This document shows, piece after piece, positions 48,015-58,467 of a stretch of DNA of 64,000 bases (position 1 is the stretch's first letter; each line of letters starts with the position of its first letter). The position numbers and the translations under genes are program-made. The notes beneath the pieces are model-generated. The model was not told the origin of the DNA, made no database searches, and saw only the letters and a program-made list of their open reading frames with translations. This DNA is from Bacteroidales bacterium (lineage in GTDB: Bacteria > Bacteroidota > Bacteroidia > Bacteroidales > P3), in the NCBI GenBank assembly GCA_031274555.1, contig JAISPZ010000098.1, forward strand, positions 29,801 through 93,800, in the 5' to 3' direction.

Positions 48015-49202
48015 ATGACGTTGAAGAAAACTGTTGACCCTTGTGTTGAAACGGAACCATTTTCTGAATATGGGGAGTGGAATTTACTGCGTTTTGGTGA
48101 TGCAAGTGTTTTTTCGGACTCTTCGAAATTTTATCCACTTGATTTTAGTCTGTTTTGTAATAAAAATTTAGAAATTCTAGAAGATAAGATAGAAAGCATT
48201 AATTTAGTATCTCATATTTACCCATCAAATGTTTGTAATCAAAATTGTTATTATTGCTTTACTCGGAACGATCGTATATTATATCCAAAGCGAATGCTGT
48301 CTGAGAAAGCTATAGATAATATAGCAAATTCAGTGGAACGATGCGGCCTAAAGCTTGCAAGAATTGTTGGAACAGGCGAACCGTTGACAAATCCATTAAC
48401 TCCTACTTTAATCAAAAAACTAAATCAAAAAGGAGTATATATAACTTTAATTACGAATGGGGAGTTGTTAGATGAAGATCATTATTTTGGATTGAATTTA
48501 ATTGATTTAATTCAAGAAAATGTGAAGTTTTTAAGAATCAGTATAGATGCGTCTGATTCCAATACATACCAATTATTACACAACCCAAGTAGAAATGACG
48601 CATTTAAAAAGATATTAAAATCGATAGAAAATATTTCTAAAAAGAAGGAAAATAATGACATTGTCATTGGAGCAACTTTTATTATTACAACTGAAAATAT
48701 GGATCAAATGGTCAAATTTGCAAAATTGTGCGCTAATATTGGTGTTGATGTAATATGGTATAGAGTAGTAAATGGTAAAAATCTTTCTCAATATGAAATC
48801 GAAATTATAAACAAACAAATAAAAGATTTAAAAAAGGTAGATATAAAAATTAATTTTGAAAAATTAAATAAACGAATTGCTAATTTAACATATAATATGG
48901 GGCAAACTTGTTATGCTACTAAATTTAAATCAGTTGTAACATCAGATGGTAAAGTTTATCCGTGTATCACGTATCAGTTTAATAAAAAATATGAATTAGG
49001 TAATTTGAATACAAATAGCTTGTATGAAATATTGTCATCGGATATTTATAAAAATTTTCTTAAAGCAAGAAGGAGTGGGTTGTTGAAATGTTGCGAAAAA
49101 GGTTGTCATGAAAAAGTTTTTAATAACAGCATGATACTTCATAAACAAAACATATCTTCTAATATTTTTTACAAAGAATACAAGTCGTATGAATTGAAGT
49201 GA
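48015..49202 (+). CDS. Radical SAM protein with C-terminal SPASM/Twitch-like Cys region
   Basis: IYPSNVCNQNCYYCFTRND (CX3CX2C), GTGEPLTNP, C-terminal TCYATKFKSVVTSDGKVYPCITYQ...CCEKGCHEKVF. Confidence 0.9.
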   Translation: MTLKKTVDPCVETEPFSEYGEWNLLRFGDASVFSDSSKFYPLDFSLFCNKNLEILEDKIESINLVSHIYPSNVCNQNCYYCFTRNDRILYPKRMLSEKAIDNIANSVERCGLKLARIVGTGEPLTNPLTPTLIKKLNQKGVYITLITNGELLDEDHYFGLNLIDLIQENVKFLRISIDASDSNTYQLLHNPSRNDAFKKILKSIENISKKKENNDIVIGATFIITTENMDQMVKFAKLCANIGVDVIWYRVVNGKNLSQYEIEIINKQIKDLKKVDIKINFEKLNKRIANLTYNMGQTCYATKFKSVVTSDGKVYPCITYQFNKKYELGNLNTNSLYEILSSDIYKNFLKARRSGLLKCCEKGCHEKVFNNSMILHKQNISSNIFYKEYKSYELK

Positions 49203-50182
49203 ATAAAGAAAATATGATAAAAAAAACGAAGACTTTTTTTTGCAAATTAAAATGGTGGTTTGTAGGTTTTATTTTTCTATATCCCTTTTATTGCCTGCTA
49301 ATAAATAAAATTTTGAGTGTAAATTTGGGTGTGTTATACACATTCGGGCTATCCTTGAAAGATTTTATGGCTGTTTGGATAGCGTTAGGAGGTATTATCG
49401 GCGTTATTGCGAATATAAGGCAAACACAAAAGCGCATTACGATTCAGGAAAATCAACAAGAAGAAAATAAAAAACAATTTAATACTCAAATTAAAAACCA
49501 GAATGACCAAATACAAATCCAACAAAAGCAGTTACTCGATACTCGTTTTTCTTCAGGCATAGAGCTTTTAGGTCATACAAATGAATCTACCCGTATTGGC
49601 GGTGTGTATAATCTTTATTCTCTTGCTAACGAATATGGTGATGATTATTTAGAGCCTGTTTGTGAGATTCTTTGCGCCCATATTCGTACTATTACAGGCA
49701 ACAAAGAGTATCAGGAAAAATATAAAGAAAAACCATCGAATGAAATTATTATCATATTAACGATGTTATTTAGTAAGGACAAGAATGACAAATTGATTTT
49801 TGATGAGTGTGAAAAAAATCTTATGGAGATATTTTTATGTGGAAGAAAATTTTACGGGGCAACATTAAATCGTGTAAATTTGAGAAGTTCAATATTAGAT
49901 AATGTTACATTGGGCAAAACAAATTTAAGTCGTGTCAGCTTCAGAGATGCTTCGCTTACTCAGTTCAAATTTTGGAAAACAAAGTTACATGACTCTGAAT
50001 TCAATGGCACTAAATTTAATAAGGTAGAATTTGATGAAACAGAATTGAAAGAAGTTAGTTTTAAAAATGCGCAACTAAAAAGCATTGATTTCAATAAATC
50101 TGTATTAGAAAATATTGACTTTACGGGAACGATACTTCAAGGCTATAAAAATCATGAAATTATAGGAAATTCTCTCACTTAG
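49199..50182 (+). CDS. Membrane-anchored coiled-coil pentapeptide-repeat protein
   Basis: Two N-terminal TM segments, Q/N/K-rich coiled coil, RFSSGIELLGHTNESTRIGGVYNLYSLANEYGDDYLEPVCEILCAHIRT, then A/N-L/F-x-x pentapeptide repeats (LNRVNLRSSILDNVTLGKTNLSRVSFRDASLTQF). Confidence 0.85.
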   Translation: MNKENMIKKTKTFFCKLKWWFVGFIFLYPFYCLLINKILSVNLGVLYTFGLSLKDFMAVWIALGGIIGVIANIRQTQKRITIQENQQEENKKQFNTQIKNQNDQIQIQQKQLLDTRFSSGIELLGHTNESTRIGGVYNLYSLANEYGDDYLEPVCEILCAHIRTITGNKEYQEKYKEKPSNEIIIILTMLFSKDKNDKLIFDECEKNLMEIFLCGRKFYGATLNRVNLRSSILDNVTLGKTNLSRVSFRDASLTQFKFWKTKLHDSEFNGTKFNKVEFDETELKEVSFKNAQLKSIDFNKSVLENIDFTGTILQGYKNHEIIGNSLT

Positions 50183-50377
50183 CAGGTTAGATCTCACAAC
50201 AAAAATAAAACAACAAACCAATTAAAAAACTAACAATCATTTTATTAATCCTTGCCTTGCAGGAGGAGGGCTGGCATTTTTGCAAAAAATGTTGATATCA
50301 TTTCTGAAAAATTACAGGACGAGATGTTTTCGTTTATAGCAAGATATTATTTACCTTTGTCCAAATATATAAACACA

Positions 50378-51487
50378 ATGACATATTCGGATATACTTAT
50401 TTACATGGAGTCGGTAGATGGTGACAGATCACTTTGGAAGTCGAAGATGACCGAAGACATCAAAGAAGCAAAGGTCGCATTGCTTGGTGTAGGGGACGCG
50501 GGCGGAGTGTCTGCGAACAAGATAAGAGAAAAACTTTATTCTCTGTATCCCACCTCATCATTTGTAAAAACTATTGACATAGGAAATCTTAAAAAAGGGC
50601 TGACCGACAGTGATACACGTTTTGCACTTACCGAAATATCAAAGTTTTTCATACAGGAAAACATTATCCTCATCCTTATCGGAGGGACGCAAGACCTCAC
50701 ATATTCCCTCTACAAAGGATATTCAGCTGTCGGCAAAGTTATAAATATGTTGTCGATAGACCCTTTTTTCGATATAGGAGAGATGGACGGAGAGATAACG
50801 CCACGTTCATATTTGAGCAATATAATTGTGGACAAGCCCAACTATCTTTTCAACTATTCTCACCTCGCATATCAAACATATTTGGTTGAAGAAGATGCGG
50901 CAGACTTAATGCATAAACTCTATTTCGATATAGAGAGAGTCGGTGAAGTCAAGAGCAAATTAATACAGATGGAACCATATTTTCGCAGTGCAGACTGTGT
51001 CAGTGCAGATATTTCCGCAGTTCGTTTTGCTGACAATCCGGGTTGCAACAACAACATACCGACAGGTCTTTATGCCGAAGAAATATGCCAGCTTATGCAC
51101 TATGCAGGCATCAGCAATCGTACAACATCACTCGGTATTTTCGGCTACAGCCACGAGAAAGATGTCCGTCTGCAATCAGCGTTTTTGCAAGCCGAGATGA
51201 TTTGGTGTTTCATAAATGGCGTAAGCAGCAGAATGTACGACAGCCCTTTTGAGCCACGTATCGGCATAACATTCAAGCGTTTTATCGTCCCGCTCGAAAA
51301 CAATGAATTGATATTCCTGAAATGCGACCAAACTGACCGTTGGTGGATAGAACTGCCATACGACAAAGCACGTACAATTCCGTACGGACCTACATATTTT
51401 GTTCCGTGCACAATTAGTGATTACGAGGAAGCACTTACAAATAAAATTCCCGACAGATGGTGGAATTCTTTTAAGAAATTAAGATAA
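50378..51487 (+). CDS. Ureohydrolase-fold (arginase/formimidoylglutamase-like) protein with degenerate metal motifs
   Basis: VALLGVGDAGGVSANKIREKLYSL; LILIGGTQDLTYSLYKGY; MLSIDPFFDIG; CVSADISAVRFADNPG; promoter TACCTTTG about 27 nt upstream of ATG 50378. Confidence 0.75.
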   Translation: MTYSDILIYMESVDGDRSLWKSKMTEDIKEAKVALLGVGDAGGVSANKIREKLYSLYPTSSFVKTIDIGNLKKGLTDSDTRFALTEISKFFIQENIILILIGGTQDLTYSLYKGYSAVGKVINMLSIDPFFDIGEMDGEITPRSYLSNIIVDKPNYLFNYSHLAYQTYLVEEDAADLMHKLYFDIERVGEVKSKLIQMEPYFRSADCVSADISAVRFADNPGCNNNIPTGLYAEEICQLMHYAGISNRTTSLGIFGYSHEKDVRLQSAFLQAEMIWCFINGVSSRMYDSPFEPRIGITFKRFIVPLENNELIFLKCDQTDRWWIELPYDKARTIPYGPTYFVPCTISDYEEALTNKIPDRWWNSFKKLR

Positions 51488-53286
51488 TGAATCAAAACGA
51501 ATGTAGTTGTTGCGAACAGAAAAGCAAACAAAAGAGTGAAAGCAAGTGGTCTAAAATAGCGAACACGCTTTTCAACGAGTATGTCCTTATGGGTCTGTCC
51601 ATGTTAGGTGCGTTTTATCTTGGGGACTATTTAGAAGGAGTTGCAATTGTTGTATTTTTTCTGGCAGGTGAATATTTTCAAGAAAGAGCAGTAAAAAAAG
51701 CTAAAAAGAATATTCAAAATCTTCTTGACATAAGACCCAAATTAGCGAGAGTTTTACGTGGAGATTTGGTAGAAGAAATTCGTTCGGAAGAAGTCGAAAT
51801 CGGCGATGTTCTCGAAGTAAAAACAGGCGAAAGTGTCCCTGTTGATGGCATTCTCGAAGCAGATGTCGCGCTCTTTAATACAGCGGCACTGACGGGGGAA
51901 AGTGTGCCGAGAGTTTTACACAAGGGCGACAAAGTTCTTTCGGGAATGATTGCTTCGGACTGCGTAGTAAATATAACAGCCGAGAAAACGTTTGAAAACA
52001 GTGCGCTCTCGCGTATTCTTGAAATGGTACAAAACGCCACAGAGCGTAAGGCAGGGAGTGAAAAATTCATAAGAAAATTTGCCCGCATTTACACACCAAT
52101 AATTTTACTGTCTGCAATTTTGGTCGCCACAATACCTGTTTTGCTCGGTTACGATTTTGACACGTGGCTCTACCGCGCACTTGTTTTTCTTGTAGCCTCT
52201 TGTCCGTGTGCGCTTGTAATAAGTATTCCGCTCGGCTTTTTTGGCGGGATAGGTCTTGCGTCAAGAAACGGAATATTGTTTAAGGGAAGCAATTATCTTG
52301 ATGCGATAACAATGTTGGACACAGTCGTTTTTGACAAAACAGGAACACTCACAAAAGGCGTTTTTGATGTACAGACAATCGTGTCGGAGTATGGCGATTT
52401 ATCACAGGAAACAGCGACTGGAAACGGGTCTTCTGAAAGCAAACGTGACGATTTATTGCGCAAGGCAGCGTCAATAGAGAAGTACAGCAATCATCCTGTC
52501 GCAAAGTCGATAGTTTTATACGCACAAAAAAACAATATAAGATTAGAAGTCGCGTCAGATGTAAAAGAAATGGCGGGACACGGCATTTGCGCAACAATTA
52601 ACGGTGAAAAATGGATAGTCGGTAATACCCGTTTATTGAAACAAAATAACATATCATACCCATTAGAATTAGACAGCGTTGCAGAAACACTTGTCGTTTG
52701 CGCCTGTGATGGAAAATACTCAGGATATATCACCGTTGCAGACGAAATAAAAGACGATGCCATAGATGCCATCTGCGAACTCAAAAAATTAAAAATAAAA
52801 ACCGCAATGCTTTCGGGCGACAAGAAAGCCATTGTAGAAAAAACGGCACAAACGCTAAGCATAGACAAATATTGGTCGGAGCTTCTGCCCGAAAACAAAG
52901 TTGAAAGATTTTCATACCTAAAAAAACTATTACCCAAAAACAAAAAAATCGCATTTGTCGGGGACGGTCTTAATGACGCGCCGGTTCTTGCGATAAGCGA
53001 CATCGGAATAGCGATGGGCGGAGTCGGTAGCGATATGGCGATAGAAACTGCGGACGTGGTCATTCAAACGGATGCCCCATCCAAAATCGTTCAAGCAGTA
53101 AAAATAGGAAACATAACAAGAGGAGTTGTCAAGCAGAATATAACACTGTCGCTCGCCGTAAAATTCATAGTTCTCTTGCTCGGTATTCTGGGCATAGCCA
53201 CCCTCTGGGAAGCAGTGATAGCAGACGTAGGAGTTGCATTTATCGCAATTCTAAATGCCGCAAGAATACTTGGAAAAAAAGTTTAG
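51487..53286 (+). CDS. Heavy-metal translocating P1B-type ATPase (Zn/Cd/Pb type)
   Basis: TGESVPR; CPCALVIS; DKTGTLTKG; GDGLNDAPVLAISDIGIAMG; N-terminal CSCCEQ. Confidence 0.92.
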   Translation: MNQNECSCCEQKSKQKSESKWSKIANTLFNEYVLMGLSMLGAFYLGDYLEGVAIVVFFLAGEYFQERAVKKAKKNIQNLLDIRPKLARVLRGDLVEEIRSEEVEIGDVLEVKTGESVPVDGILEADVALFNTAALTGESVPRVLHKGDKVLSGMIASDCVVNITAEKTFENSALSRILEMVQNATERKAGSEKFIRKFARIYTPIILLSAILVATIPVLLGYDFDTWLYRALVFLVASCPCALVISIPLGFFGGIGLASRNGILFKGSNYLDAITMLDTVVFDKTGTLTKGVFDVQTIVSEYGDLSQETATGNGSSESKRDDLLRKAASIEKYSNHPVAKSIVLYAQKNNIRLEVASDVKEMAGHGICATINGEKWIVGNTRLLKQNNISYPLELDSVAETLVVCACDGKYSGYITVADEIKDDAIDAICELKKLKIKTAMLSGDKKAIVEKTAQTLSIDKYWSELLPENKVERFSYLKKLLPKNKKIAFVGDGLNDAPVLAISDIGIAMGGVGSDMAIETADVVIQTDAPSKIVQAVKIGNITRGVVKQNITLSLAVKFIVLLLGILGIATLWEAVIADVGVAFIAILNAARILGKKV

Positions 53287-53458
53287 AATTGGGCGTTCCC
53301 CCGCCCCTCGCAAGCTCGTGGCGGGGTCGGGCTATCCGCTGCAATCTTTTTGCTAATGCACCTCAATCCACCGACACAGATAAAAGTCCGCAATTGTGTC
53401 ATAAACAACCAATTAGCAAAAAGGATTTCCGCTACTATCCCTAACGCAGCCCACCAGC
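53285..53458. repeat. Dispersed structured repeat (family S), copy 3
   Basis: GGGCGTTCCCCCGCCCCTCGCAAGCTCGTGGCGGGGTCGGGCTATCCGCTGCAATCTTTTTGCTAAT...ATTAGCAAAAAGGATTTCCGCTACTATCCCTAACGCAGCCC. Confidence 0.8.
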
Positions 53459-53708
53459 GATGGCAGCACCAAACGACGGCACGTGGCACAACACCAACAG
53501 AGTTCGGCAGCCCCCCCCGCCCACGCCGCTCGCCGCTTGCCCGCCCCGCCCGCGCTCAACACATCCCGCCCGCCCCCCCTCGCCCCGCCCACAGCCCAAC
53601 AGCGGGGCAACCCCAAATAGGTATCCCGCAACCCAACGTCAATGAGTGTAGCGGGCACATTTATGTGAGCCATGTCGAGTGAAAATAGTTTTAATAATTT
53701 ACAAACGT

Positions 53709-54245
53709 ATGAATAAAATTTTGCTTCATTCTTGTTGTGCCCCCTGTTCCGCAGCCGTTTTAGAGTGGCTACTCAACAATAATTTTGTGCCAACATTATT
53801 TTATTACAACCCGAATATTTTTCCAAAAGAAGAATACGAAAAACGCAAAAACGAACTTACGCGCCATGCGCTAAGACTTGATGTAGAAGTTATAGACGGT
53901 GACTACAATCACGAAGAGTGGCTATCAACAGTGAAAGGATTGGAACACCTGCCAGAAAGAAGCATACGTTGCGAAAAATGTTTTGAAATACGTTTAAATA
54001 AAACAGCAGAAAAAACTGCACAGCTACATATTTCGCAATTTGCCACCACTCTCTCATCTTCACGTTGGAAAGACCTTGCGCAGATTTCTGACGCGGGAAA
54101 TAAAGCCGCTGTCAAGTATGACAATGTTTCGTTTTTCGACAGAAATTGGCGCAAAGACGGCTTACAGCAGCGAAGAAACGAACTCATGAAAGAAAATAAC
54201 TTTTATAACCAAATTTACTGCGGATGTGAATTTAGCGTACGGTAA
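53709..54245 (+). CDS. queH: Epoxyqueuosine reductase QueH
   Basis: MNKILLHSCCAPCSAAVLEWL...YYNPNIFPKEEYEKRKNEL...RCEKCFEIRL...YCGCEFS. Confidence 0.9.
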   Translation: MNKILLHSCCAPCSAAVLEWLLNNNFVPTLFYYNPNIFPKEEYEKRKNELTRHALRLDVEVIDGDYNHEEWLSTVKGLEHLPERSIRCEKCFEIRLNKTAEKTAQLHISQFATTLSSSRWKDLAQISDAGNKAAVKYDNVSFFDRNWRKDGLQQRRNELMKENNFYNQIYCGCEFSVR

Positions 54246-54278
54246 TATATCCATCGTCCATATCACAAAAATAAAAAT

Positions 54279-54932
54279 ATGATAGAAGTAAAAAACATCC
54301 ATAAATCCTACGGTAATTTAGAAGTGCTAAAAGGCATAAATATTACCATAAATAAGCGAGAACTTGTGGCAATCACAGGTGCTTCTGGCGCAGGTAAGAC
54401 CACACTATTGCAGATAATGGGAGGTTTAGAGAAGCCCGATACAGGCGAAGTTTTGATAAACGAAAAAAATATTTTTAATCTGTCTGCAAAGAATACCGCA
54501 AAATTCCGCAACAGTCAGATAGGATTTATATTCCAGTTTCACTACTTGCTTCCCGAATTTTCTATTCTTGAAAACATAATGCTTCCCGCACTTATAGGCG
54601 GTGTGTCAAAAAAGAATGCAGCCGAAAGAGCGAGAGAACTTTTATCTTTTCTTGGATTACAGGAGAGAGAAAATCATCGTCCGTCCGAAATATCTGGTGG
54701 TGAGAGTCAAAGAGTTGCGGTCGCGCGTGCAATAATAAACAATCCGCCCGTTGTTTTTGCTGACGAGCCAAGCGGTAATTTAGACACAAAGAACGCGGTC
54801 GCTCTCCACGAACTATTTTTTTCTTTAAGAGAGAAGTACGAACAAACATTCGTCATCGTCACTCACAACGATCATCTCGCCAAAATGTCCGACAGAAAAA
54901 TCACAATGAAAGACGGCACAGTCACATCATAA
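54279..54932 (+). CDS. ABC transporter ATP-binding protein (LolD-like)
   Basis: ITGASGAGKTTLLQIMGGLEKPDTGEV; SGGESQRVAVARAI; VVFADEPSGNLD. Confidence 0.92.
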   Translation: MIEVKNIHKSYGNLEVLKGINITINKRELVAITGASGAGKTTLLQIMGGLEKPDTGEVLINEKNIFNLSAKNTAKFRNSQIGFIFQFHYLLPEFSILENIMLPALIGGVSKKNAAERARELLSFLGLQERENHRPSEISGGESQRVAVARAIINNPPVVFADEPSGNLDTKNAVALHELFFSLREKYEQTFVIVTHNDHLAKMSDRKITMKDGTVTS

Positions 54933-55187
54933 ATTTTTCCGCCCAAGCCGAAATGCCCGAAAGAAAAATTATAATGAAAGACGGCGTAGCTACATCATGT
55001 AAGTTCAATTAGAACAGTTATAATTTATGTTTGCTTAGCACCATGTTTCAATTACGAATTACGAGAACCGACAACAAGCATAAGCACAAACGGTATGCAC
55101 AAACAACAACTGCGTCAGCAATAATTCTACATTCTAATCCGCGTCAGCCTAATTGACAATTGACAATTAACAATTGACAATTAACAG

Positions 55188-56411
55188 TTACTTGTTTCGG
55201 GAATTTGTGACGTTATATCCTATCAGGCGATAATTGGCATCGCCCGGGCGGCGGTAGTAGAGGAACAGGAAGTAGTCGTTTTCGGTGTCGTAGTAGGTGT
55301 TTTCAAAGTGGATAAAATCATCGGAGTTGCCTGTACGGACATCGTAAGTGTAGTCGTAAAAGCCTTGTTTCAGAAGAATTTCAAGAATATATTCGGCTCG
55401 GGCAGCATCATACTTCATAAGATATTCCGAAGATGTCTGCCACGCAGTGAAGTCACCCATTACATAAACTTCTGCGTTTGGAATATACGGCGAAGAAAGG
55501 AAAAAATGTACCATCGCATAATCGGCTTCAACATCGGAATTGCTTTGCCCTGCGGCTTTAATGACATACCGTCCGTTAATATCGTCCCTGTCGGAATATT
55601 CAGCACCGTGATAACTTTTGTCGGTATATAAATCAATATGTCGCAGATTTTCAAAAATCTCATTGCGCATAACGCCACGTGCAGTATATGTCAGCGGGCG
55701 AATATCGAAATTTCTGAACTCGTTTATTCCATAGAATGTGAGTGCGTCATTGAGTTCAAAAATTAAATTGTTTCCGTTTGAATAGTTGAGCGGGATATTG
55801 CGAGTAGTGCGAGGGTTGTAGTTTTGTTGGACAAGCAGTAAAATATTTTGCGTGTTCTGAATTGAAATAGACGGATCGACATTTGCATTTATTGAGAGTT
55901 CCTGCCTTGTGCGACTATATTCCACTCTGCGGGGAGAATTTATCTGAACATTAAATTGTGTTTTATTTTCATAGACTCTAAAGGGAACTTCGAGAAGTAT
56001 TTTTTCTGAATTGTCGGCATCGTAAATTTGTGCGATGTAATTACCTGAAATACGCGGACTGACATATTGGTCGGGGATAGAAAAGGAATGATGAACATAA
56101 TTTACTCTCGTGTTGAATGAAAGCTCCGAAGAATGAATTTCTGCTTCGTTAATTCCTGTGGCATACTCTTGCTGCTTGAGTTCTGACGGCGACCAGTCGG
56201 GGTTGCAATATATAAGGCGGTAGCGCAGGGTATATGGTGCTTCTGTCAAGTCGTCAAACCCTATTTGAAGTGCTTCGCTGCCACCAAGCTCAATGGCGCG
56301 AGAGGCGGGAGTGACCGTTACCGAGCGGAAAAATCCACCGTCCGCAGAGGTTGATGTAAAACCTTGCGTCAGCCACAGTATGGCTGATAATAAAATTAAA
56401 AGTTTCTTCAT
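55188..56411 (-). CDS. DUF5103 protein (type IX secretion system plug-like)
   Basis: Signal peptide; YTLRYRLIYCNPDWSPSELKQQEYATGINEAEI...FSIPDQYVSPRISGNYIAQIYD; C-terminal YVMGDFTAWQ. Confidence 0.8.
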   Translation of the reverse strand: MKKLLILLSAILWLTQGFTSTSADGGFFRSVTVTPASRAIELGGSEALQIGFDDLTEAPYTLRYRLIYCNPDWSPSELKQQEYATGINEAEIHSSELSFNTRVNYVHHSFSIPDQYVSPRISGNYIAQIYDADNSEKILLEVPFRVYENKTQFNVQINSPRRVEYSRTRQELSINANVDPSISIQNTQNILLLVQQNYNPRTTRNIPLNYSNGNNLIFELNDALTFYGINEFRNFDIRPLTYTARGVMRNEIFENLRHIDLYTDKSYHGAEYSDRDDINGRYVIKAAGQSNSDVEADYAMVHFFLSSPYIPNAEVYVMGDFTAWQTSSEYLMKYDAARAEYILEILLKQGFYDYTYDVRTGNSDDFIHFENTYYDTENDYFLFLYYRRPGDANYRLIGYNVTNSRNK

Positions 56412-56610
56412 TGATAGACTTGACTGTCAAATATACGCTAAATTTTTGAATTACGCATGGATGGATAAAAATTTTGATGTTTCACAAGGATTTAAATAGT
56501 GGAAATTTTCCACAAGTTCCTTTTCACCACGCTTGCAAAAGTATCCGCTATTGTTGTCATTAATAATCTGTTTAAAAATCGTTATCTTTGCAACCTTTCT
56601 CAGATTAACG

Positions 56611-58383
56611 ATGAATATTAGAAATTTTTGCATTATTGCACATATAGATCACGGTAAGAGTACTTTAGCTGACCGTTTATTGGAGCGTACAGGAGCTGTT
56701 GGTGCGCGTGATTTGCAGGCGCAGGTGCTTGACGATATGGATTTGGAGCGTGAACGCGGTATTACGATTAAGAGTCACGCTATTCAGATGAAGTATGGGG
56801 AATATGTTCTTAATTTGATTGATACTCCGGGTCATGTGGACTTCTCTTATGAGGTCTCCCGGTCTATTGCTGCGTGTGAGGGTGCATTGCTTATTGTTGA
56901 TGCAACGCAAGGTATTCAGGCTCAAACAATTTCCAATTTATATTTAGCACTCGAACACGATTTGACAATAATTCCGGTGCTCAACAAAATGGATATGGAA
57001 AATGCTATGCCAGAGGAAGTTAAGGATCAAATTGTGGATTTGCTTGGCTGCGACCGCGATGATATTATTGAGGCGAGTGGGCGTACAGGACTGGGGATAG
57101 AGGAGATTTTACACGCAATAATTGAGAAAATTCCTGCTCCAAAAGGCGACCCGAAAGCACCGCTGCAAGCACTTATTTTTGACTCTGTCTTTAACCCGTT
57201 TAGAGGTATTATTTCGTATTTTAGAATTTTTAATGGCACACTTAGCAAGGGTGATGCGGTAAAGTTTTTTCATACGGATAAAGAATATAATGCGGATGAG
57301 ATAGGTATTCTTGGTTTTAAGCCTCAACCTGTGCAGACACTTGAAGCGGGTGATGTCGGCTATATTATTTCGGGTATTAAAACGAGCGCGGAAGTAAAAG
57401 TCGGTGATACTATCACTCACGTGGGACGCCCTACAGACAGGGCGATAGAGGGTTTTGAAAATGTAAAGCCAATGGTGTTTGCTGGTATTTATCCCATTAC
57501 GCCAGATGACTATGAAGATTTGCGTGCTTCGATAGAAAGGCTACAACTTAACGATGCTTCGCTGACATTTGAGCCTGAAAGTTCAATGGCTCTTGGGTTC
57601 GGTTTCCGTTGTGGCTTTCTTGGGTTGCTGCACATGGAAATTATTCAGGAACGGCTTGAGCGCGAATTTAATATGGACGTGATTGCTACCGTCCCGAATG
57701 TATCTTTCAAAGTTACTAATACGAAAGGTGAGGTTATAGATATTCATAACCCATCGGGAATGCCTGAACCAAACTATATTTCGCTTATTGAAGAGCCGTA
57801 TATTCGTGCGCAAATAATTTCAAAGAGTGAATATGTCGGTGCGATTATGAAACTTTGTATAGATAAGCGCGGTATATTGAAAAATCAGGTTTACCTCACT
57901 GCCGACCGCGCCGAGCTTACGTTTGAGATGCCGCTTTCCGACATTGTTTTTGATTTTTACGACAGGCTAAAAAGTATTTCAAAAGGGTATGCATCTTTTG
58001 ATTATTCGCCCGCAGGATACCGTCCGTCCAAGTTGGTGAAGTTAGAAATTTTACTTAATGGCGAAACTGTTGATGCGCTTTCTGCTTTGATATATGTTGA
58101 TAATGCGTACGATTTTGGACGAAAAATTTGCTTGAAACTAAAAGATTTGATACCTCGTCAGCAGTTTGATGTGGCTATTCAGGCGGCTATTGGCGCAAAA
58201 ATTATTGCTCGCGAAACTGTTAAGGCAGTGAGGAAAGATGTTACCGCGAAGTGCTATGGTGGCGATATTACACGTAAGCGGAAGTTGCTTGAGAAACAGA
58301 AAGAGGGGAAGAAGCGTATGAGGCAGGTTGGTAGCGTGGAAGTCCCACAGAGTGCGTTTTTGGCGGTGTTGAAGTTGGATTAA
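56611..58383 (+). CDS. lepA: Elongation factor 4 (LepA)
   Basis: [46 protein letters not shown]-terminal [24 protein letters not shown]; promoter TATCTTTG just upstream. Confidence 0.96.
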   Translation: MNIRNFCIIAHIDHGKSTLADRLLERTGAVGARDLQAQVLDDMDLERERGITIKSHAIQMKYGEYVLNLIDTPGHVDFSYEVSRSIAACEGALLIVDATQGIQAQTISNLYLALEHDLTIIPVLNKMDMENAMPEEVKDQIVDLLGCDRDDIIEASGRTGLGIEEILHAIIEKIPAPKGDPKAPLQALIFDSVFNPFRGIISYFRIFNGTLSKGDAVKFFHTDKEYNADEIGILGFKPQPVQTLEAGDVGYIISGIKTSAEVKVGDTITHVGRPTDRAIEGFENVKPMVFAGIYPITPDDYEDLRASIERLQLNDASLTFEPESSMALGFGFRCGFLGLLHMEIIQERLEREFNMDVIATVPNVSFKVTNTKGEVIDIHNPSGMPEPNYISLIEEPYIRAQIISKSEYVGAIMKLCIDKRGILKNQVYLTADRAELTFEMPLSDIVFDFYDRLKSISKGYASFDYSPAGYRPSKLVKLEILLNGETVDALSALIYVDNAYDFGRKICLKLKDLIPRQQFDVAIQAAIGAKIIARETVKAVRKDVTAKCYGGDITRKRKLLEKQKEGKKRMRQVGSVEVPQSAFLAVLKLD

Positions 58384-58389
58384 GGGGAA

Positions 58390-58449
58390 CTATGGTTCAT
58401 CAGGCTATGGTTCATCAGGCTGTGGTTCATCGGGCTATGGTTCATCAGA
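58390..58449. repeat. Four tandem 15-bp units (CTATGGTTCATCAGG) between lepA and gltX
   Basis: CTATGGTTCATCAGG x2, CTGTGGTTCATCGGG, CTATGGTTCATCAGA. Confidence 0.95.
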
Positions 58450-58467
58450 TTAAAACATAAATAATAT

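Noticed and set aside
53350-53682. Pro/Arg-rich ORFs over the GC-rich patch
   Set aside because: Composition artefacts in high-GC sequence and family-S repeat; no homology signal.
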